64,000 bases of DNA, from assembly GCF_021732705.1 (NCBI RefSeq), contig NZ_JAKFUM010000008.1:124001-188000 (forward strand), in the 5' to 3' direction. Below, one piece after another: positions 35,214 through 45,524 of this stretch. The position numbers and the translations under genes are program-made. The stretch is from Nevskia sp. (GTDB lineage: Bacteria > Pseudomonadota > Gammaproteobacteria > Nevskiales > Nevskiaceae). Positions within the stretch are counted from its first letter, which is position 1, and every line of letters starts with the position of its first letter. Under the pieces are notes generated by a model that saw only the letters and a list, made by a program, of their open reading frames with translations, was not told the origin of the DNA and did no database searches.

Positions 35214-36071
35214 ATGACCGAATCCGTCGAATCCCCGAAGCCGGCCGCCGCCGCCCCTCGCAAGCGCGCGCCGCGCAAGACCGCGGGCGCCCCATCGGCC
35301 CCGAAACAGCCGCCGAACACCATCCTCGTCGATGGCAAGCCGCGCTACTTCGAGCCGGCGCCGCAGGACATGGACATCGAGGCGTTCCGCAAGGTGGTCA
35401 CCAGCCGGCGCTCGGTGCGCAAGTTCACCGCCAAGCCGATTCCGAAGGCGGTGCTCGACGACTGCCTCGATCTGGCGATGCTCGCGCCGTGCTCGTCCGG
35501 CCTGCAGCCGTGGGAGTTCTACATCGTGCGCTCGGCCGACAAGAAGGCGAAGCTGGTCAAGGCCTGCATGAGCCAGCTGGCGGCCAAGACGGCGGCCGAG
35601 CTGATCGTCTGCGTGGCGCGCACCGACCGGGTGGAGTCGTTCTCCAAGCAGATGCTGCGCGACTGGCCGATGCCGGACGTGCCGCCGCTGGTGAAGCGCT
35701 ACTACCAGCTGATTCCGTACTACTACGCGCCCGGGCCGCTGAACAGCTTCGCGCTGGTGAAGAAGGCGGCGATTGCCGCCGGCGGTCTGGTGGCGCCGGT
35801 GCCGCGCGGGCCGTACACCACCGCGGAAGTGCAGCTCTGGGCGGCGAAGAGCACGGCCCTGGCCTGCGAAAACCTGGTGCTGGCGCTGCGCGCCCACGGC
35901 TACGACAGCTGCATGATGGAAGGCTTCGACGAAGTGCGGGTGCGCAAGCTGCTGAAGCTCGGCCCGGAAGCACTGCCGATCATGGTCGTCGGTGCCGGCG
36001 AACGGGCGGACGACGGCGTGTTCTGGCCGCAGGTGCGCTTCGAGCGCGCGCTGTTCGTCAAGGAAGTCTGA
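35214..36071 (+). CDS. Nitroreductase-family protein
   Basis: A 285-residue FMN protein. After a basic, Ala/Pro-rich lead (residues 1-35) the nitroreductase fold starts with FRKVVTSRRSVRKFTAKPIPK at about 59-79, then MLAPCSSGLQPWEFYIV, and ends with a glycine-rich PIMVVGAGERADDGVF block. Such enzymes reduce nitro or quinone compounds with NAD(P)H. The natural substrate is unknown. The lead is poor in hydrophobics and is not a signal peptide. It stands between the FMN protein and mdh; 203 bases separate it from mdh. Confidence 0.85.
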   Translation: MTESVESPKPAAAAPRKRAPRKTAGAPSAPKQPPNTILVDGKPRYFEPAPQDMDIEAFRKVVTSRRSVRKFTAKPIPKAVLDDCLDLAMLAPCSSGLQPWEFYIVRSADKKAKLVKACMSQLAAKTAAELIVCVARTDRVESFSKQMLRDWPMPDVPPLVKRYYQLIPYYYAPGPLNSFALVKKAAIAAGGLVAPVPRGPYTTAEVQLWAAKSTALACENLVLALRAHGYDSCMMEGFDEVRVRKLLKLGPEALPIMVVGAGERADDGVFWPQVRFERALFVKEV

Positions 36072-36274
36072 GCGCCTGTTTCCGGCGGAGGGTGCCGGGC
36101 GGCAGCTGAAAATCGCCGCCAGCAGCCCGGAAAACCTGGCGAACGTCCAACAAGACGGTTCGCCGGACGCGTTGAAATCACCTGCCGGTCGCCCCGGCCG
36201 GGTCAACAGCGGCATAATTCGGCGCCCAAAAAGCACGCCGCACCCCCTCACCCACGAATAACTGGAAAACATCC

Positions 36275-37264
36275 ATGAAGAAGCCCGTCAAGGTCGCCAT
36301 CACCGGCGCCGCCGGCCAGATTGCCTACTCGCTCATTTTCCGGGTCGCCTCGGGCTCGATGCTCGGCCCGGACCAGCCGGTGATCCTGCAGCTGATCGAA
36401 GTGCCGGTGCCGGAAGTGCTCGAGAAGCTGAAGGGCACGATCATGGAAGTCGAAGACTGCGCGTTTCCGCTGGTCGCCGGCATCGAGCTGCACTCCGACC
36501 CGCAGACCGGCTTCGAAGGCACCGACTACGCGCTGCTCGTCGGCGCCCGCCCGCGCGGCCCGGGCATGGAGCGCAAGGATCTGCTGACCGCCAACGGCGG
36601 TATCTTCGGCCCGCAGGGCAAAGCGCTGGCGACCAAGGCCTCGAAGAACGTCAAGGTGCTGGTGGTCGGCAACCCGGCCAACACCAACGCGCTGATCGCC
36701 GCCACCGCCGGCTCGAAGGAAGGACTGAACCCGCGCCAGGTGCACGCGATGGTTCGCCTCGACCACAACCGCGCGATCAGCCAGCTGGCGTCGAAGACCG
36801 GCGTCCATGGCAACGACATCGACAACGTCATCATCTGGGGCAACCACAGCTCGACCCAGTACCCGGACGTCAGCCACACGACGATCGGCGGCAAGAAGGC
36901 CAAGGATCTGGTCACCCAGGAATGGCTGGAAAAGGACTTCATCCCGGTCGTGCAGCAGCGGGGTGCTGCGATCATCAAGGCGCGCGGCCTGTCGTCGGCC
37001 GCCTCGGCCGCGTCCGCCGCCGTCGACCACATGCGCGACTGGGCGCTCGGCTCGAACGGCAAGATCGTGTCGATGGGCGTGCCGTCGGACGGCAGCTACG
37101 GCATCGCGCCGGGCATCGTTTATGGCTACCCGTGCATCTGCAAGGACGGCGACTACGAGATCGTGCAGGGCCTGTCGGTCGACGACTTCTCGCGCAGCCG
37201 CATGACGGTCACCGAGAACGAGCTGCGTGAAGAACGCGCCGCCGTTGAAGACCTGCTGAAGTAA
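36275..37264 (+). CDS. mdh: Malate dehydrogenase
   Basis: A 329-residue protein of the LDH-like cytosolic-type malate dehydrogenases. The NAD fold opens [22 protein letters not shown]; the catalytic Asp/His region includes [16 protein letters not shown] and [17 protein letters not shown], where NHSS holds the catalytic His. It oxidises malate to oxaloacetate in the TCA cycle. A strong terminator follows at 37284-37323, so the gene forms its own transcription unit. Length and motifs are typical. Confidence 0.97.
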   Translation: MKKPVKVAITGAAGQIAYSLIFRVASGSMLGPDQPVILQLIEVPVPEVLEKLKGTIMEVEDCAFPLVAGIELHSDPQTGFEGTDYALLVGARPRGPGMERKDLLTANGGIFGPQGKALATKASKNVKVLVVGNPANTNALIAATAGSKEGLNPRQVHAMVRLDHNRAISQLASKTGVHGNDIDNVIIWGNHSSTQYPDVSHTTIGGKKAKDLVTQEWLEKDFIPVVQQRGAAIIKARGLSSAASAASAAVDHMRDWALGSNGKIVSMGVPSDGSYGIAPGIVYGYPCICKDGDYEIVQGLSVDDFSRSRMTVTENELREERAAVEDLLK

Positions 37265-37283
37265 GGCCGCCGCGAGCGGACCG

Positions 37284-37323
37284 ACCCGGCCCGTCGCCTC
37301 GCGCGCGGGCCGGGTTTCTTTTT
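37284..37323 (+). terminator. Rho-independent terminator of mdh
   Basis: ACCCGGCCCG and CGGGCCGGGT form a perfect 10-bp GC-rich stem with a 12-base loop. The stem runs straight into TTTCTTTTT. It lies 20 bases after the mdh stop codon and is the clearest intrinsic terminator in the window. Confidence 0.95.
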
Positions 37324-37415
37324 GGCGCGGCCGGCAGGCCGGTCACGCGGCATCCGGGCACCATTGGCATTCGCCGCAGTCTGAAGACGCAAGCCTTCTT
37401 CACGAGGATTTCACA

Positions 37416-37850
37416 ATGCTCCCGTCCCGCCGCCTTGCCGCACTCTCGATGTCCCTCGCCGTCGTCACCGCCGGCCCGGCCGCCGCGTTCGAGCTGAAGG
37501 TCAAGAGCGAGAACCCGCAGATCAGCGAAGAAGCCGTACGCGCGGCCGTCAACGCCATTGCCGGCGAGATCGGCCAGAACATCCCGGAAGACCCGAATAT
37601 CAAGGTCTACGTCTACACCCGCGCACTGCCATCGAAGATCGAAGGCCAGATGATCTACTTCCACCGCGTGCAGCTGACCAAGGCGGTCAGTGGCGGCAAG
37701 CCGTATCCGGTGCGCGCCTGGCTGCCGATCAAGTCGGTCGAGCGCTACGGCGTCGATGACCCGGCGCAGCTGCGGCCGCGCCTGGACGAGGCGCTGCGCG
37801 ACTTCTTCAGGCAGATGAAGACCATCGATCCGGACAAGGGCGTCGAGTAA
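37416..37850 (+). CDS. Exported hypothetical protein
   Basis: A 144-residue protein with a Sec signal (MLPSRRLAALSMSLAVVTAGPAAA, cleavage about residue 24) and a mature part of about 120 residues with alternating beta and helix, ending in a helix RLDEALRDFFRQMKTI. I do not recognise the family. A YVYTR-to-IYFHR segment in the middle suggests a small alpha/beta fold. It follows the mdh terminator and precedes corA by 89 bases on the same strand, so cotranscription with corA is possible. The periplasm is the likely location. Confidence 0.6.
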   Translation: MLPSRRLAALSMSLAVVTAGPAAAFELKVKSENPQISEEAVRAAVNAIAGEIGQNIPEDPNIKVYVYTRALPSKIEGQMIYFHRVQLTKAVSGGKPYPVRAWLPIKSVERYGVDDPAQLRPRLDEALRDFFRQMKTIDPDKGVE

Positions 37851-37939
37851 CCGCGTCCGATCGCGAGCGCGGCCTCCCGCGCCACCCGCAACCTCCCGAT
37901 CACCGCGGCCGGCCCGGCGCCGGCGCGACAGGAATCTCC

Positions 37940-38914
37940 ATGCAGATCTACCAGCTGAACCGTCAGGGCGAGGTGCCGAAGCGCCTCGACAGTGTCGATC
38001 GCCTGCCGGACGAAGGCTTCATCTGGCTCGACTTCACGCGGAGCGATGCCCTCGAATGGCCGCAGTGGGCCGAACGGCTCAGCGGCGAGAAAGTCCACGA
38101 CGCCCACATCAGCGACAGCTTCAACGGCGATCACCCGTCGTACTTCGACGGCACCGAGGACTACGACATGCTGATCTTCCAGGGCCTGACCCCGGAAGAC
38201 TGCGAATCGTCGCAGCACCTGATCGTCACCAAGTCCGCCGCGTTCTTCATGTTCGACCGGCTGCTGATCACCGTACACGCCGCCGAAAACGTGTCGTTCC
38301 AGAAGGTGAAGGAAAAATTCTGCGAAACCCGGCTGCGTTTTCCGTCCACGCCGATCGGGCTGGTCCACAGCATTCTCGACATCATGGTCGACCGCTACCT
38401 GACCATCGTCGATGAACTGGAAGATCGGCTGGAAAAGCTGCAGGACGCGCTGCTGGACCCGAAAGACCCGTTCGACGACTGGCAGGAGCTGCTCGACTAC
38501 CGCAAGCAGGCGCACCAGTTCGAACTGCTGTGCGAACACAACCTGCAGACCATCGGCACCTGGCGCCGCCGCATGCGCGTGGAGCTGACCGAAAACCAGC
38601 GCGTGCGGCTGGATGATCTGGTCGAACACCTGACCCGCGTCCAGACCCATGGCGACGCGCTGCAGAAAGACGTCGAAGTCGCCGTGCAGCTGCACTTCGC
38701 CTCGATGAGCCACCGCACCAACGAAATCGTCCGCACGCTGACCGCCGTCTCGATCATCTTCTTCCCGATGACCCTGATCACCGGCATCTACGGCATGAAC
38801 TTCGACAACATGCCCGAGCTGCACACCCGCTACGGCTACTTCATCGTGCTTGGCGTCATCGCCACGCTGGGGCTGGGGCTGCTGTATCTGCTGAAGAAGC
38901 GGAAGGTGTTTTGA
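37940..38914 (+). CDS. corA: CorA/ZntB-family divalent cation channel
   Basis: A 324-residue protein with a large cytoplasmic domain and two C-terminal helices: SIIFFPMTLITGIYGMNF, containing the family GMN filter motif (TGIYGMN at about 287-293), and YFIVLGVIATLGLGLLYLLKKRKVF at the end. The helical stalk (DRYLTIVDELEDRLEKLQDALL) matches CorA. It conducts Mg2+ or, in ZntB-type members, Zn2+; which applies here is not evident. The basic KKRKVF end is the cytoplasmic anchor. The downstream MBL gene is convergent. Confidence 0.93.
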   Translation: MQIYQLNRQGEVPKRLDSVDRLPDEGFIWLDFTRSDALEWPQWAERLSGEKVHDAHISDSFNGDHPSYFDGTEDYDMLIFQGLTPEDCESSQHLIVTKSAAFFMFDRLLITVHAAENVSFQKVKEKFCETRLRFPSTPIGLVHSILDIMVDRYLTIVDELEDRLEKLQDALLDPKDPFDDWQELLDYRKQAHQFELLCEHNLQTIGTWRRRMRVELTENQRVRLDDLVEHLTRVQTHGDALQKDVEVAVQLHFASMSHRTNEIVRTLTAVSIIFFPMTLITGIYGMNFDNMPELHTRYGYFIVLGVIATLGLGLLYLLKKRKVF

Positions 38915-38944
38915 GGGGCGGAGCAAGCGGCTCGTCCATCGGCT

Positions 38945-39928
38945 TCAGACGCCGAGCGCCTTGAGGACAGCCCCCAGCGCCTTGCGTACCGGCCCGATCG
39001 GTTGCACAACCAGCCGGTCGAGCACGATCTCCGCCGCATTGTTCCGCGTCTGCTGCAGGCGTCGATCAAGCTCGAACAGATCGGCTACCTGCAGCCCAAG
39101 CCCCGCTTCTTCCGGCTGATAGGTCGTGCCGACCGGGTACAACTTGCCCCCACGCGACATTTCGATGTGGGTCCCCATCAGGAAACTCACCCGATGCTGG
39201 CGCGCAAACGCCGCGAGCCCCTGCACCGACGACACGTAGCTGGGCCAGTGCTGGACCAGCACCAGACCGGGGTACACGGTATCCCCGGTCAGCAACCATC
39301 CGGTGCGCTCGTCAAAGACCGTCAGGCTCTCGTCCTGATGGCCGGGCGTTGGAAGCAACTGCAACATGCGCCCGCCAAGATCCAGCGTGGCGCTGCCCTG
39401 CGGCCAGTTGCTCAGCTTGAACTGCCGGATGATGGCTTCGCGCTGCGGCTCTACCAAGGTGACATCGGGGCGATTCCTGAACTGCGCATCGCCGCCGGTG
39501 TGATCCCGGTGGCTGTGCGAATGCGCGACCAGCATCGCGGGAGAGGCAGACGCACTGTTTCGGGCACGTTGTTCGATCAATCCACGCAACGTGTCCAGCA
39601 ACGCCGTCGCAGGACCATCGACTTTGCCGCCGGTGTCCTGCACGAACACCGTGTGCGCGCCGAACAGCACATAAATGAACGGCGCTTCGAAATGCAGGCA
39701 CTTGTTCTGACGAAGAATGTAAGTGTCCGCATCGGCTTGAAAAACCTCGAACGCCGGATTGCGATCAATCGAGCAATTCTCGGCACCGTGCATCCATTGC
39801 CGGCTGGCCGCTTGTGCCAACAGCGGCGACGGCGCCGCCGCCCCGTCTGGGCCGATCCCGAGCAGCAGGCACAGCATCAGGGTTCGCAGCAAGAGAGGCA
39901 TCGGGATCACCGGGCAAGTGCGTTTCAT
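38945..39928 (-). CDS. MBL-fold metallo-hydrolase, exported
   Basis: A 327-residue protein with a signal peptide (RTLMLCLLLGIGPDGAAA region) and the metallo-beta-lactamase fold: the zinc motif HSHSHRDHTGGD at about residues 135-146, LLPTPGHQDESLTVF as the second His region, LLTGDTVYPG supplying the bridging Asp, and FLMGTHIEMS near the C-terminus for the last His. It is probably a periplasmic hydrolase. The substrate is unclear; cyclic nucleotide, lactone and lactam hydrolases share this architecture. It is convergent with corA. Confidence 0.85.
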   Translation of the reverse strand: MKRTCPVIPMPLLLRTLMLCLLLGIGPDGAAAPSPLLAQAASRQWMHGAENCSIDRNPAFEVFQADADTYILRQNKCLHFEAPFIYVLFGAHTVFVQDTGGKVDGPATALLDTLRGLIEQRARNSASASPAMLVAHSHSHRDHTGGDAQFRNRPDVTLVEPQREAIIRQFKLSNWPQGSATLDLGGRMLQLLPTPGHQDESLTVFDERTGWLLTGDTVYPGLVLVQHWPSYVSSVQGLAAFARQHRVSFLMGTHIEMSRGGKLYPVGTTYQPEEAGLGLQVADLFELDRRLQQTRNNAAEIVLDRLVVQPIGPVRKALGAVLKALGV

Positions 39929-40060
39929 TCCGTGTACCCGCCCGCAACAGCGTTGTCCATTGCCGTTGACCGATGCTGCCGCTCTACGCCGGGGGCCTTG
40001 TTCTCTGCCCGCCAGACCTTCAATGGCAGCGACAAGCTGAGCGTCAGGCCAATGGACAGC

Positions 40061-40093
40061 AAAAAGCCCGCGACGGATTAACCGAGGCGGGCT
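40061..40093 (-). terminator. Intrinsic terminator of tRNA-Arg
   Basis: On the minus strand AGCCCGC and GCGGGCT form a 7-bp stem with a 15-base loop, followed by TTTTT. It ends about 15 bases downstream of the mature tRNA 3' end. Confidence 0.85.
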
Positions 40094-40107
40094 CTAAGTC
40101 ATTGATT

Positions 40108-40184
40108 TGGTGCGCCCGAGAGGATTCGAACCTCTGACCCCTTCCTTCGGAGGGAAGTACTCTATCCAGCTGAGCTACGGGCGC
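40108..40184 (-). tRNA. tRNA-Arg (anticodon CCG)
   Basis: The 77-base minus-strand sequence folds into a normal cloverleaf: acceptor arm GCGCCCG/CGGGCGC, D-arm GCTCAGCTGGATAGAGT, anticodon loop CTCCGAA giving CCG, T-loop GGTTCGAATCC, and an encoded CCA. It decodes CGG, a frequent arginine codon in high-GC genomes. A hairpin with T-run follows at 40061-40093. The helicase gene ends 44 bases upstream on the same strand; I see no duplicated 3' end that would mark an integration site. Confidence 0.98.
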
Positions 40185-40228
40185 GGAGGCTGCAAGGATA
40201 CTACGGACGGTCCCGATTGCGCGTGGTG

Positions 40229-43200
40229 TCAGTTGCCTTTCAACAAAGAATAGGCGCTGAACAATCGCGCGGGCAGCGGGATTTGCAGCCGCCAGACCAA
40301 GGTCATCGGCCGGTCGCCTTCGCAGCTTTCGAGCTGCAGCGGGCCGCAGGCGCGATACGGATCGCCCGGCTTTTCGCGGACGAAGAGTTGGTACTGCCAA
40401 CCATTGCCGGGGCTTTCGAGGTAGCGGCGGCCGACCGGTGTATCCGGCCCTGCGCTGTTCTGGGTTTGCCAGTGAAAGCGATCCGGGCTGATCGCGTAGT
40501 CGTGATAGCGAACGCCCGCGTGGTAGCCCTGCGACTTGTCGATGGTGACGAACAGCAGTTCCGTGCGCCGCGACGGCAGCGCGAGCAAGCCAGCCTGAAA
40601 CGGGGTGCGCTGCGCGCTGGTGAGCCAGCCGACGGCGGTCAGGATTTCGCGGATGCCGTAGGCGGCGTGCAGGCATAGCGGCAGGTCTTCAAGCCCAGGG
40701 ATCGGAGTGACTGCAAGACTTGAGCGCGACTGCAGCAGATCGACCAGTTCGAGCAGATCGCTCGCGACCGCGGGATTTCCCGCGAGCCGCTGAGCAAACG
40801 CAGCCGGATCGCCGGTTTGCGTGTGCTGACTGTCGATCTGGTACGCCAGCATCTGGGCAACCGCCGGATCGACACCCTCTGCTGAACGGCGAGCGGCAAT
40901 CTGCGCAAAGCCATCGAGGCGGATCGGGTCGTCGACATGCAGTAGTGCGGCGAAACGGCGGCTGAAGTACGCCTCTTCCGGGCCAGGCTCGGATAGCAGC
41001 AGTCCGACCTCGCGCTTGAGGCTGGTCCAGCCGCTGTGCGGGCCGTTGGTCGCGCCGCTGCGATACACCTCGTCCACGGTCAGCGCCTGATCGTGCAGAA
41101 ACGAGCCCAGCGTCGGATGCTGTCGGCCGCGCAACGCGACCCAACTTGCCAGTTCATTCTGCAGGCGTCGCCACGATTGCCGACTCAAGCCCCGCAGCGC
41201 CGCCAGCACCTGCTCGCGCGTCTGGCGTTGCAGGTGAATGTGGCAACCGGGCGGCAAGCTGCCGAAGCCATGCTCGACGCTGTCTTGTAGCGCGGCGCGC
41301 GTGAGACCGGTCAGGCTGCCGAGCAGGCGATCGAAGCGGAAATCGACCCGATGCTGACCCACGAAATCGAGCACGAGGCAGCTTTCCTTCTGCGTCTGCG
41401 GCGACAGGCGCAAGCCGCGGCCGATCTGCTGCTGGAACAGCACCGGGCTCTGCGTCGGGCGCAGCAGCAGCAAGGTATCGACCATCGGCAGGTCGATGCC
41501 TTCGTTGTACAGATCAACGGTGACGATCGCGCACAGCTCGCCGTTGGCCAACTGCTGCGGCGCGCGGCGACGCAGTTCCGGATCGCTGCTGCCGACGACG
41601 CAGGCGGCTGGCAGCCCCGCCGCATTCAATCGAGCCGCCATGAACTCGGCATGGGCGACGGAAACGCAGAACACCAGCGCCCTGGAACGGCGCGGGTCGG
41701 CGGTCAGGCGCCGCCATTCGTTGACCACCAACCGAGCACGAACGTCATTGGCGCTGATCAGCCTGTCGAGTGCGTCGCGTTCGCCGGCGCGGTCCCACGG
41801 CACGCTGGAGAAATCAGTGTCGTCATCGCAGGCGTAGTACTCGAATGGCGCCAGCAACTGCTGATCGAGCGCGTGCCACAGGCGCATTTCGACGGCGGGG
41901 CTGCCGTCCGGCTTCATGTCGAAGTACGGCGCCAGCAACTGTCCATCGTGGCGTTCCGGGGTTGCCGTCAGGCCGAGCAGCACGCGTGGCTGCACGGCGC
42001 GCGCCAGACGATCGAAGCCGGTGGCGACGATGTGGTGGCATTCGTCGATGACCACGGTATGCCAGTAATCCGCGCCGAAGCGCGCGATCAGATCGCGACT
42101 GTTGACGGTCTCGACCGTCGCGAACAGATGGTCGTGCCGCGCAGGCGCTTCACCGCCGTGCAGCAGTTCGCCAAACTGCGGATCGCGCAGCACTTCGCGA
42201 AAGCTGCGGCGCGCCTGCACGAGGATTTCCCGGCGGTGCGCGACGAACAGCAGCCGGGGCTGTCCGCCTGCCAACGCGCAACTTCGGCGGTAATCGAACG
42301 CGGCAATCATGGTCTTGCCGGTGCCGGTCGCCGCGACCACCAGGTTGCGCAGCCGGCCAAGTCGCCGCTCAGCGGCCAGCTGATCCAGCATGTCCTGCTG
42401 GTAGACCTTCGGGTTCAGTTCGAAGAAGTGCTGCGGCGCGTCGACATCCGGGCGATCACTGCCGGACTCCGCGCGCAAGGCCGCCCGCAAGCGCGTGCGA
42501 TGCGCGTCGTTCGCCGGGTCGTAAGGCTCGAACTCGGGATCGGCCCACAACGTCTCGTAATGCGCGGCCGCGCGATCGAACAGGGCCGCCTGCGCGCGCT
42601 CGGTGAACTTGACCGTCCACTCCAGCCCGCCCGTCATGGCTGCGCCCGACAGATTGGCGCTGCCGACATACGCCGAGCCGAATCCCGTTGCGCGCCGGAA
42701 CAGCCAGGCCTTGGCGTGCAGGCGGGTGCGGCGACCATCGAGCGATACCCGCACTTCGCAACCCGGAAGCTGCGCCAGCGTGTCGAGCGCCTGCGCGTCG
42801 GTGGCGCCGGTATAGGTCGTGGTCAGAATCCGCAGCCGGGTCGCCGCCCGGCCGTTGGCCGATACCGCCGTGATCTGCTGCAAGACGTCGACCAGCTTGC
42901 GCACACCGGACACGGTGATGAAGCTGACGAGAATGTCGACGTGATCGGCGCTGGCCAGTTCATGCCGCAATTCCTGCAGCAGCGACGGCGAACCCTTGCC
43001 GGCCGTGAACAGCCACGGCAACGCCAGACCCAGCGCCGGCGCTTGCGGAAACTGGCGATCGCGCCGGATCGATTTCAGCACCGCGCCCGGTGACACCACC
43101 GGATCCACCAGACTGGCGGCATCGCGCGTGCTCGCCGCAGCGGCCAACCGATCACGAATCGCGACCAGCGTGTCATTGGTCAGCGCCAGCTGTGCCTGAA

Positions 43201-43381
43201 GCTTGTCGTCGCCGTCGCCCGGCAGTTCGTCGAGCACGGCGCGCAGCTGGCGGCCGATGACATCCCCGAGCCATTCCGCCGCGTGCTCGCGCAGCGCCTT
43301 CAGCTCCGCGTGCTCGGCATGGATCTGCTGTTGCAGATGCTCGGTCAGCAGCAAGTCGTAAAGGCCGTCGGGACGGGTCAT
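40229..43381 (-). CDS. PLD-nuclease / SF2 DEAD-box helicase / DUF3427 fusion
   Basis: A 1050-residue three-part protein. An N-terminal phospholipase-D-type nuclease domain has LHAKAWLFR and [12 protein letters not shown] (HKD-type, about 222-245). The helicase core has AATGTGKT (Walker A, about 355), VVIDECHH (motif II, about 448), [10 protein letters not shown] and [10 protein letters not shown] (motif VI). The last 400 residues fit DUF3427. Such proteins are widespread, standalone, and suspected to act in DNA processing or anti-phage defence, but no function is proved. ATG 43381 removes an unsupported extension. The HKD motif occurs once, so a dimer would be needed for nuclease activity. 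tRNA-Arg lies just downstream. Confidence 0.85.
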   Translation of the reverse strand: MTRPDGLYDLLLTEHLQQQIHAEHAELKALREHAAEWLGDVIGRQLRAVLDELPGDGDDKLQAQLALTNDTLVAIRDRLAAAASTRDAASLVDPVVSPGAVLKSIRRDRQFPQAPALGLALPWLFTAGKGSPSLLQELRHELASADHVDILVSFITVSGVRKLVDVLQQITAVSANGRAATRLRILTTTYTGATDAQALDTLAQLPGCEVRVSLDGRRTRLHAKAWLFRRATGFGSAYVGSANLSGAAMTGGLEWTVKFTERAQAALFDRAAAHYETLWADPEFEPYDPANDAHRTRLRAALRAESGSDRPDVDAPQHFFELNPKVYQQDMLDQLAAERRLGRLRNLVVAATGTGKTMIAAFDYRRSCALAGGQPRLLFVAHRREILVQARRSFREVLRDPQFGELLHGGEAPARHDHLFATVETVNSRDLIARFGADYWHTVVIDECHHIVATGFDRLARAVQPRVLLGLTATPERHDGQLLAPYFDMKPDGSPAVEMRLWHALDQQLLAPFEYYACDDDTDFSSVPWDRAGERDALDRLISANDVRARLVVNEWRRLTADPRRSRALVFCVSVAHAEFMAARLNAAGLPAACVVGSSDPELRRRAPQQLANGELCAIVTVDLYNEGIDLPMVDTLLLLRPTQSPVLFQQQIGRGLRLSPQTQKESCLVLDFVGQHRVDFRFDRLLGSLTGLTRAALQDSVEHGFGSLPPGCHIHLQRQTREQVLAALRGLSRQSWRRLQNELASWVALRGRQHPTLGSFLHDQALTVDEVYRSGATNGPHSGWTSLKREVGLLLSEPGPEEAYFSRRFAALLHVDDPIRLDGFAQIAARRSAEGVDPAVAQMLAYQIDSQHTQTGDPAAFAQRLAGNPAVASDLLELVDLLQSRSSLAVTPIPGLEDLPLCLHAAYGIREILTAVGWLTSAQRTPFQAGLLALPSRRTELLFVTIDKSQGYHAGVRYHDYAISPDRFHWQTQNSAGPDTPVGRRYLESPGNGWQYQLFVREKPGDPYRACGPLQLESCEGDRPMTLVWRLQIPLPARLFSAYSLLKGN

Positions 43382-43587
43382 CGGGGATCGTGGGTCGACG
43401 CTTGAAGGGTGCCGGCTGGCACCGTGCCAGCGATGATCACGGAAGCACCGGATCACGGCCAGGTCGCGATCACGTTGCAGCAACGGCGACTGTGGGCTTG
43501 ATCACAACGCACGCGATCACACCCGCGCCCGTCCACGCCACCACCTCGGGCACAATGCGTCCGGTCCCTGCCATCCCTGCGCGTCCG

Positions 43588-43746
43588 ATGGTTCACCGCA
43601 AGCGGCATCTGCCCGAGAAGACCTGCGTCGTCTGCCAGCGGCCGTTCGCGTGGCGCAAGAAGTGGGAGAAGGTGTGGGATGAGGTGCGCTACTGTTCCGA
43701 CGCCTGCCGCGCGCGGCGGGGCAGTGCGAAGTCGCCGCCGGTCTGA
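43588..43746 (+). CDS. DUF2256 small Cys protein
   Basis: A 52-residue basic protein: [20 protein letters not shown], then [21 protein letters not shown]. The CxxC-x18-CxxxC arrangement (CVVC and CSDAC) suggests a zinc-binding site. DUF2256 proteins are recurrent neighbours of, or fused to, cryptochrome/photolyase proteins of the Fe-S branch, as here: the photolyase starts 147 bases downstream on the same strand. ATG 43588 gives the family's typical length; the longer open frame upstream lacks similarity. Confidence 0.88.
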   Translation: MVHRKRHLPEKTCVVCQRPFAWRKKWEKVWDEVRYCSDACRARRGSAKSPPV

Positions 43747-43893
43747 GCGCTGAGCTGTCTGCGCTGGCGCGCGTCGCCCGGCGTGGCCGCCGCGCGAGCC
43801 GCACAAATTCTGCCCAGTCGACCGTTCGCTGCGCGCCATCCGGCGGCTGCGCGAGGTCGGCGCCCGATCACTTGAATTGCGCCCTTGCCTGCC

Positions 43894-45423
43894 ATGCGAA
43901 ACCTCGTCGTCGTCCTCGGTGACCAACTGGACGAAGCATCCGCCGCCTTCGATGGCTTCGACCCGGCGCAGGACCGCGTCTGGATGTGCGAAGCGCCGTC
44001 GGAGGCCACCTATGTCTGGAGCCACAAGACGCGCATCGCGATCTTCCTGTCGGCGATGCGGCATTTCCGCGACGTGCTGACGGCGCGTGGCTGGACGGTG
44101 GACTACCACGCCACCGGCACGCATCCCCATGCCACGCTGGCGGACGCGTTGGCCGAGTCGATTGCGGCCCGGAAGCCGAAAGGCGTGGTCGTGGTCGAGC
44201 CGGGCGAATGGCGGCTGGCACGTGATCTCGAGCGGGTCTGCGCGGAGGCCCAGCGGCCGCTGGAAGTGCGGATCGATCGGCACTTCATCACCACCGTGGC
44301 CGAGTTCACGGCGTGGATGGGCGCCCGCAAGCAGCCGCGGATGGAGCATTTCTATCGCGCCGTTCGTAGCCGCACCGGCGTGCTGATGGACGCCGATGGT
44401 CAGCCCGAGGGCGGCGAGTGGAACTACGACCACGACAACCGCGAGGCCTTCGGCAAGAACGGGCCGGGTTTCGTACCGAAGCCCGCGCGCTTCCTGCCCG
44501 ATGCGCTCACTGCCGAGGTGCTGGCGATGGTCGCCGAGCGCTATGCCGATCATCCCGGCGAGCTGCAGCATTTCGACTGGCCGGTGACGCGGGCCGATGC
44601 CCTGATCGCGCTTGAGGATTTCATCGCGCATCGCCTCGGGCCGTTCGGGCCGTTCGAGGACGCGGTGTGGGATACCGAGCCGCTGCTGTATCACTCGCGG
44701 CTGTCCGCGGCGATGAACCTGAAGCTGCTGAACCCGCGCGAGGTGATCGACGCGGCGATTGCGGCGTATCACGCGAAGCAGGCGCCGATTGCCAGTGTCG
44801 AGGGCTTCGTGCGGCAGATCATCGGCTGGCGCGAGTACGTGCGCGGCCTGTACTGGTGGCACATGCCGCAGTACCTCGACGACAACGCGCTCGACGCGCA
44901 GCAGGATCTGCCGAAGCTGTACTGGACCGGCGATACCGAGATGAACTGCCTGAAGCATGTCGTGCGCGACACGCTGGCCCACGGCTACGCGCATCACATC
45001 CAGCGGCTGATGATCACCGGCCTGTTCGCGCTGCTGTTCGGGGTGAAGCCAAAGGCGGTGCACGCCTGGTATCTCGCGGTCTATGTCGACGCCGTGGAGT
45101 GGGTCGAAGTGCCGAACACCATCGGCATGAGCCAGTTCGCCGACGGTGGCCTGATGGGCTCCAAGCCGTACATCGCCAGCGGCAAGTACATCGACAAGAT
45201 GACGAACTACTGCAAGGGCTGCCGCTTCGACCCTGCGGTGAGCACCGGCCCAAAGGCCTGTCCGTTCACGACCCTGTACTGGGATTTCCTAGATCGCCAC
45301 CGCGAGCGCTTCGCCGGCCATCCCCGGCTGGTGATGCAGGTGCGCAACCTCGAGCGGCTGAAGCCCGATGCGGTGGCCGCGATCCGGCGCGAGGCCGAGG
45401 GGCTGCGCCGCACGCTGGTCTGA
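43894..45423 (+). CDS. phrB: Fe-S bacterial cryptochrome/(6-4)-photolyase family protein
   Basis: A 509-residue protein opening MRNLVVVLGDQLDEASAAFDGF, characteristic of the FeS-BCP group (PhrB/CryB). The C-terminal FAD domain has GFVRQIIGWREYVRGLYWW at about 305, then WTGDTEMNCLKHVV and the NYCKGC and PKACPF pair, giving four Cys for a [4Fe-4S] cluster. These enzymes repair (6-4) photoproducts using blue light, or act as photoreceptors. ATG 43894 gives the normal start; a TTG three codons upstream is the only alternative. The DUF2256 gene precedes it. Confidence 0.93.
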   Translation: MRNLVVVLGDQLDEASAAFDGFDPAQDRVWMCEAPSEATYVWSHKTRIAIFLSAMRHFRDVLTARGWTVDYHATGTHPHATLADALAESIAARKPKGVVVVEPGEWRLARDLERVCAEAQRPLEVRIDRHFITTVAEFTAWMGARKQPRMEHFYRAVRSRTGVLMDADGQPEGGEWNYDHDNREAFGKNGPGFVPKPARFLPDALTAEVLAMVAERYADHPGELQHFDWPVTRADALIALEDFIAHRLGPFGPFEDAVWDTEPLLYHSRLSAAMNLKLLNPREVIDAAIAAYHAKQAPIASVEGFVRQIIGWREYVRGLYWWHMPQYLDDNALDAQQDLPKLYWTGDTEMNCLKHVVRDTLAHGYAHHIQRLMITGLFALLFGVKPKAVHAWYLAVYVDAVEWVEVPNTIGMSQFADGGLMGSKPYIASGKYIDKMTNYCKGCRFDPAVSTGPKACPFTTLYWDFLDRHRERFAGHPRLVMQVRNLERLKPDAVAAIRREAEGLRRTLV

Positions 45424-45524
45424 GGATTCACGACAGCGCCAAACGGTATTGGCAGCCGGCGGCGGGCCGGACGATGCTTTCGGGGTCCATCGGCCGATCC
45501 ATCGGCCCTTCCCGGAGCCTTTCG

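Noticed and set aside
36072-36274. Promoter of mdh with CATAAT -10
   Set aside because: CATAAT is present near 36213, but no -35-like hexamer lies at a suitable distance, so I do not list it.
41351-43093. 580-codon frame opposite the helicase
   Set aside because: Shadow of the helicase gene, with low-complexity Arg/Gln composition.
40108-43381. Genomic island inserted at tRNA-Arg
   Set aside because: The helicase lies on the 5' side of the tRNA, there is no integrase, and I found no copy of the tRNA 3' end as an att site.
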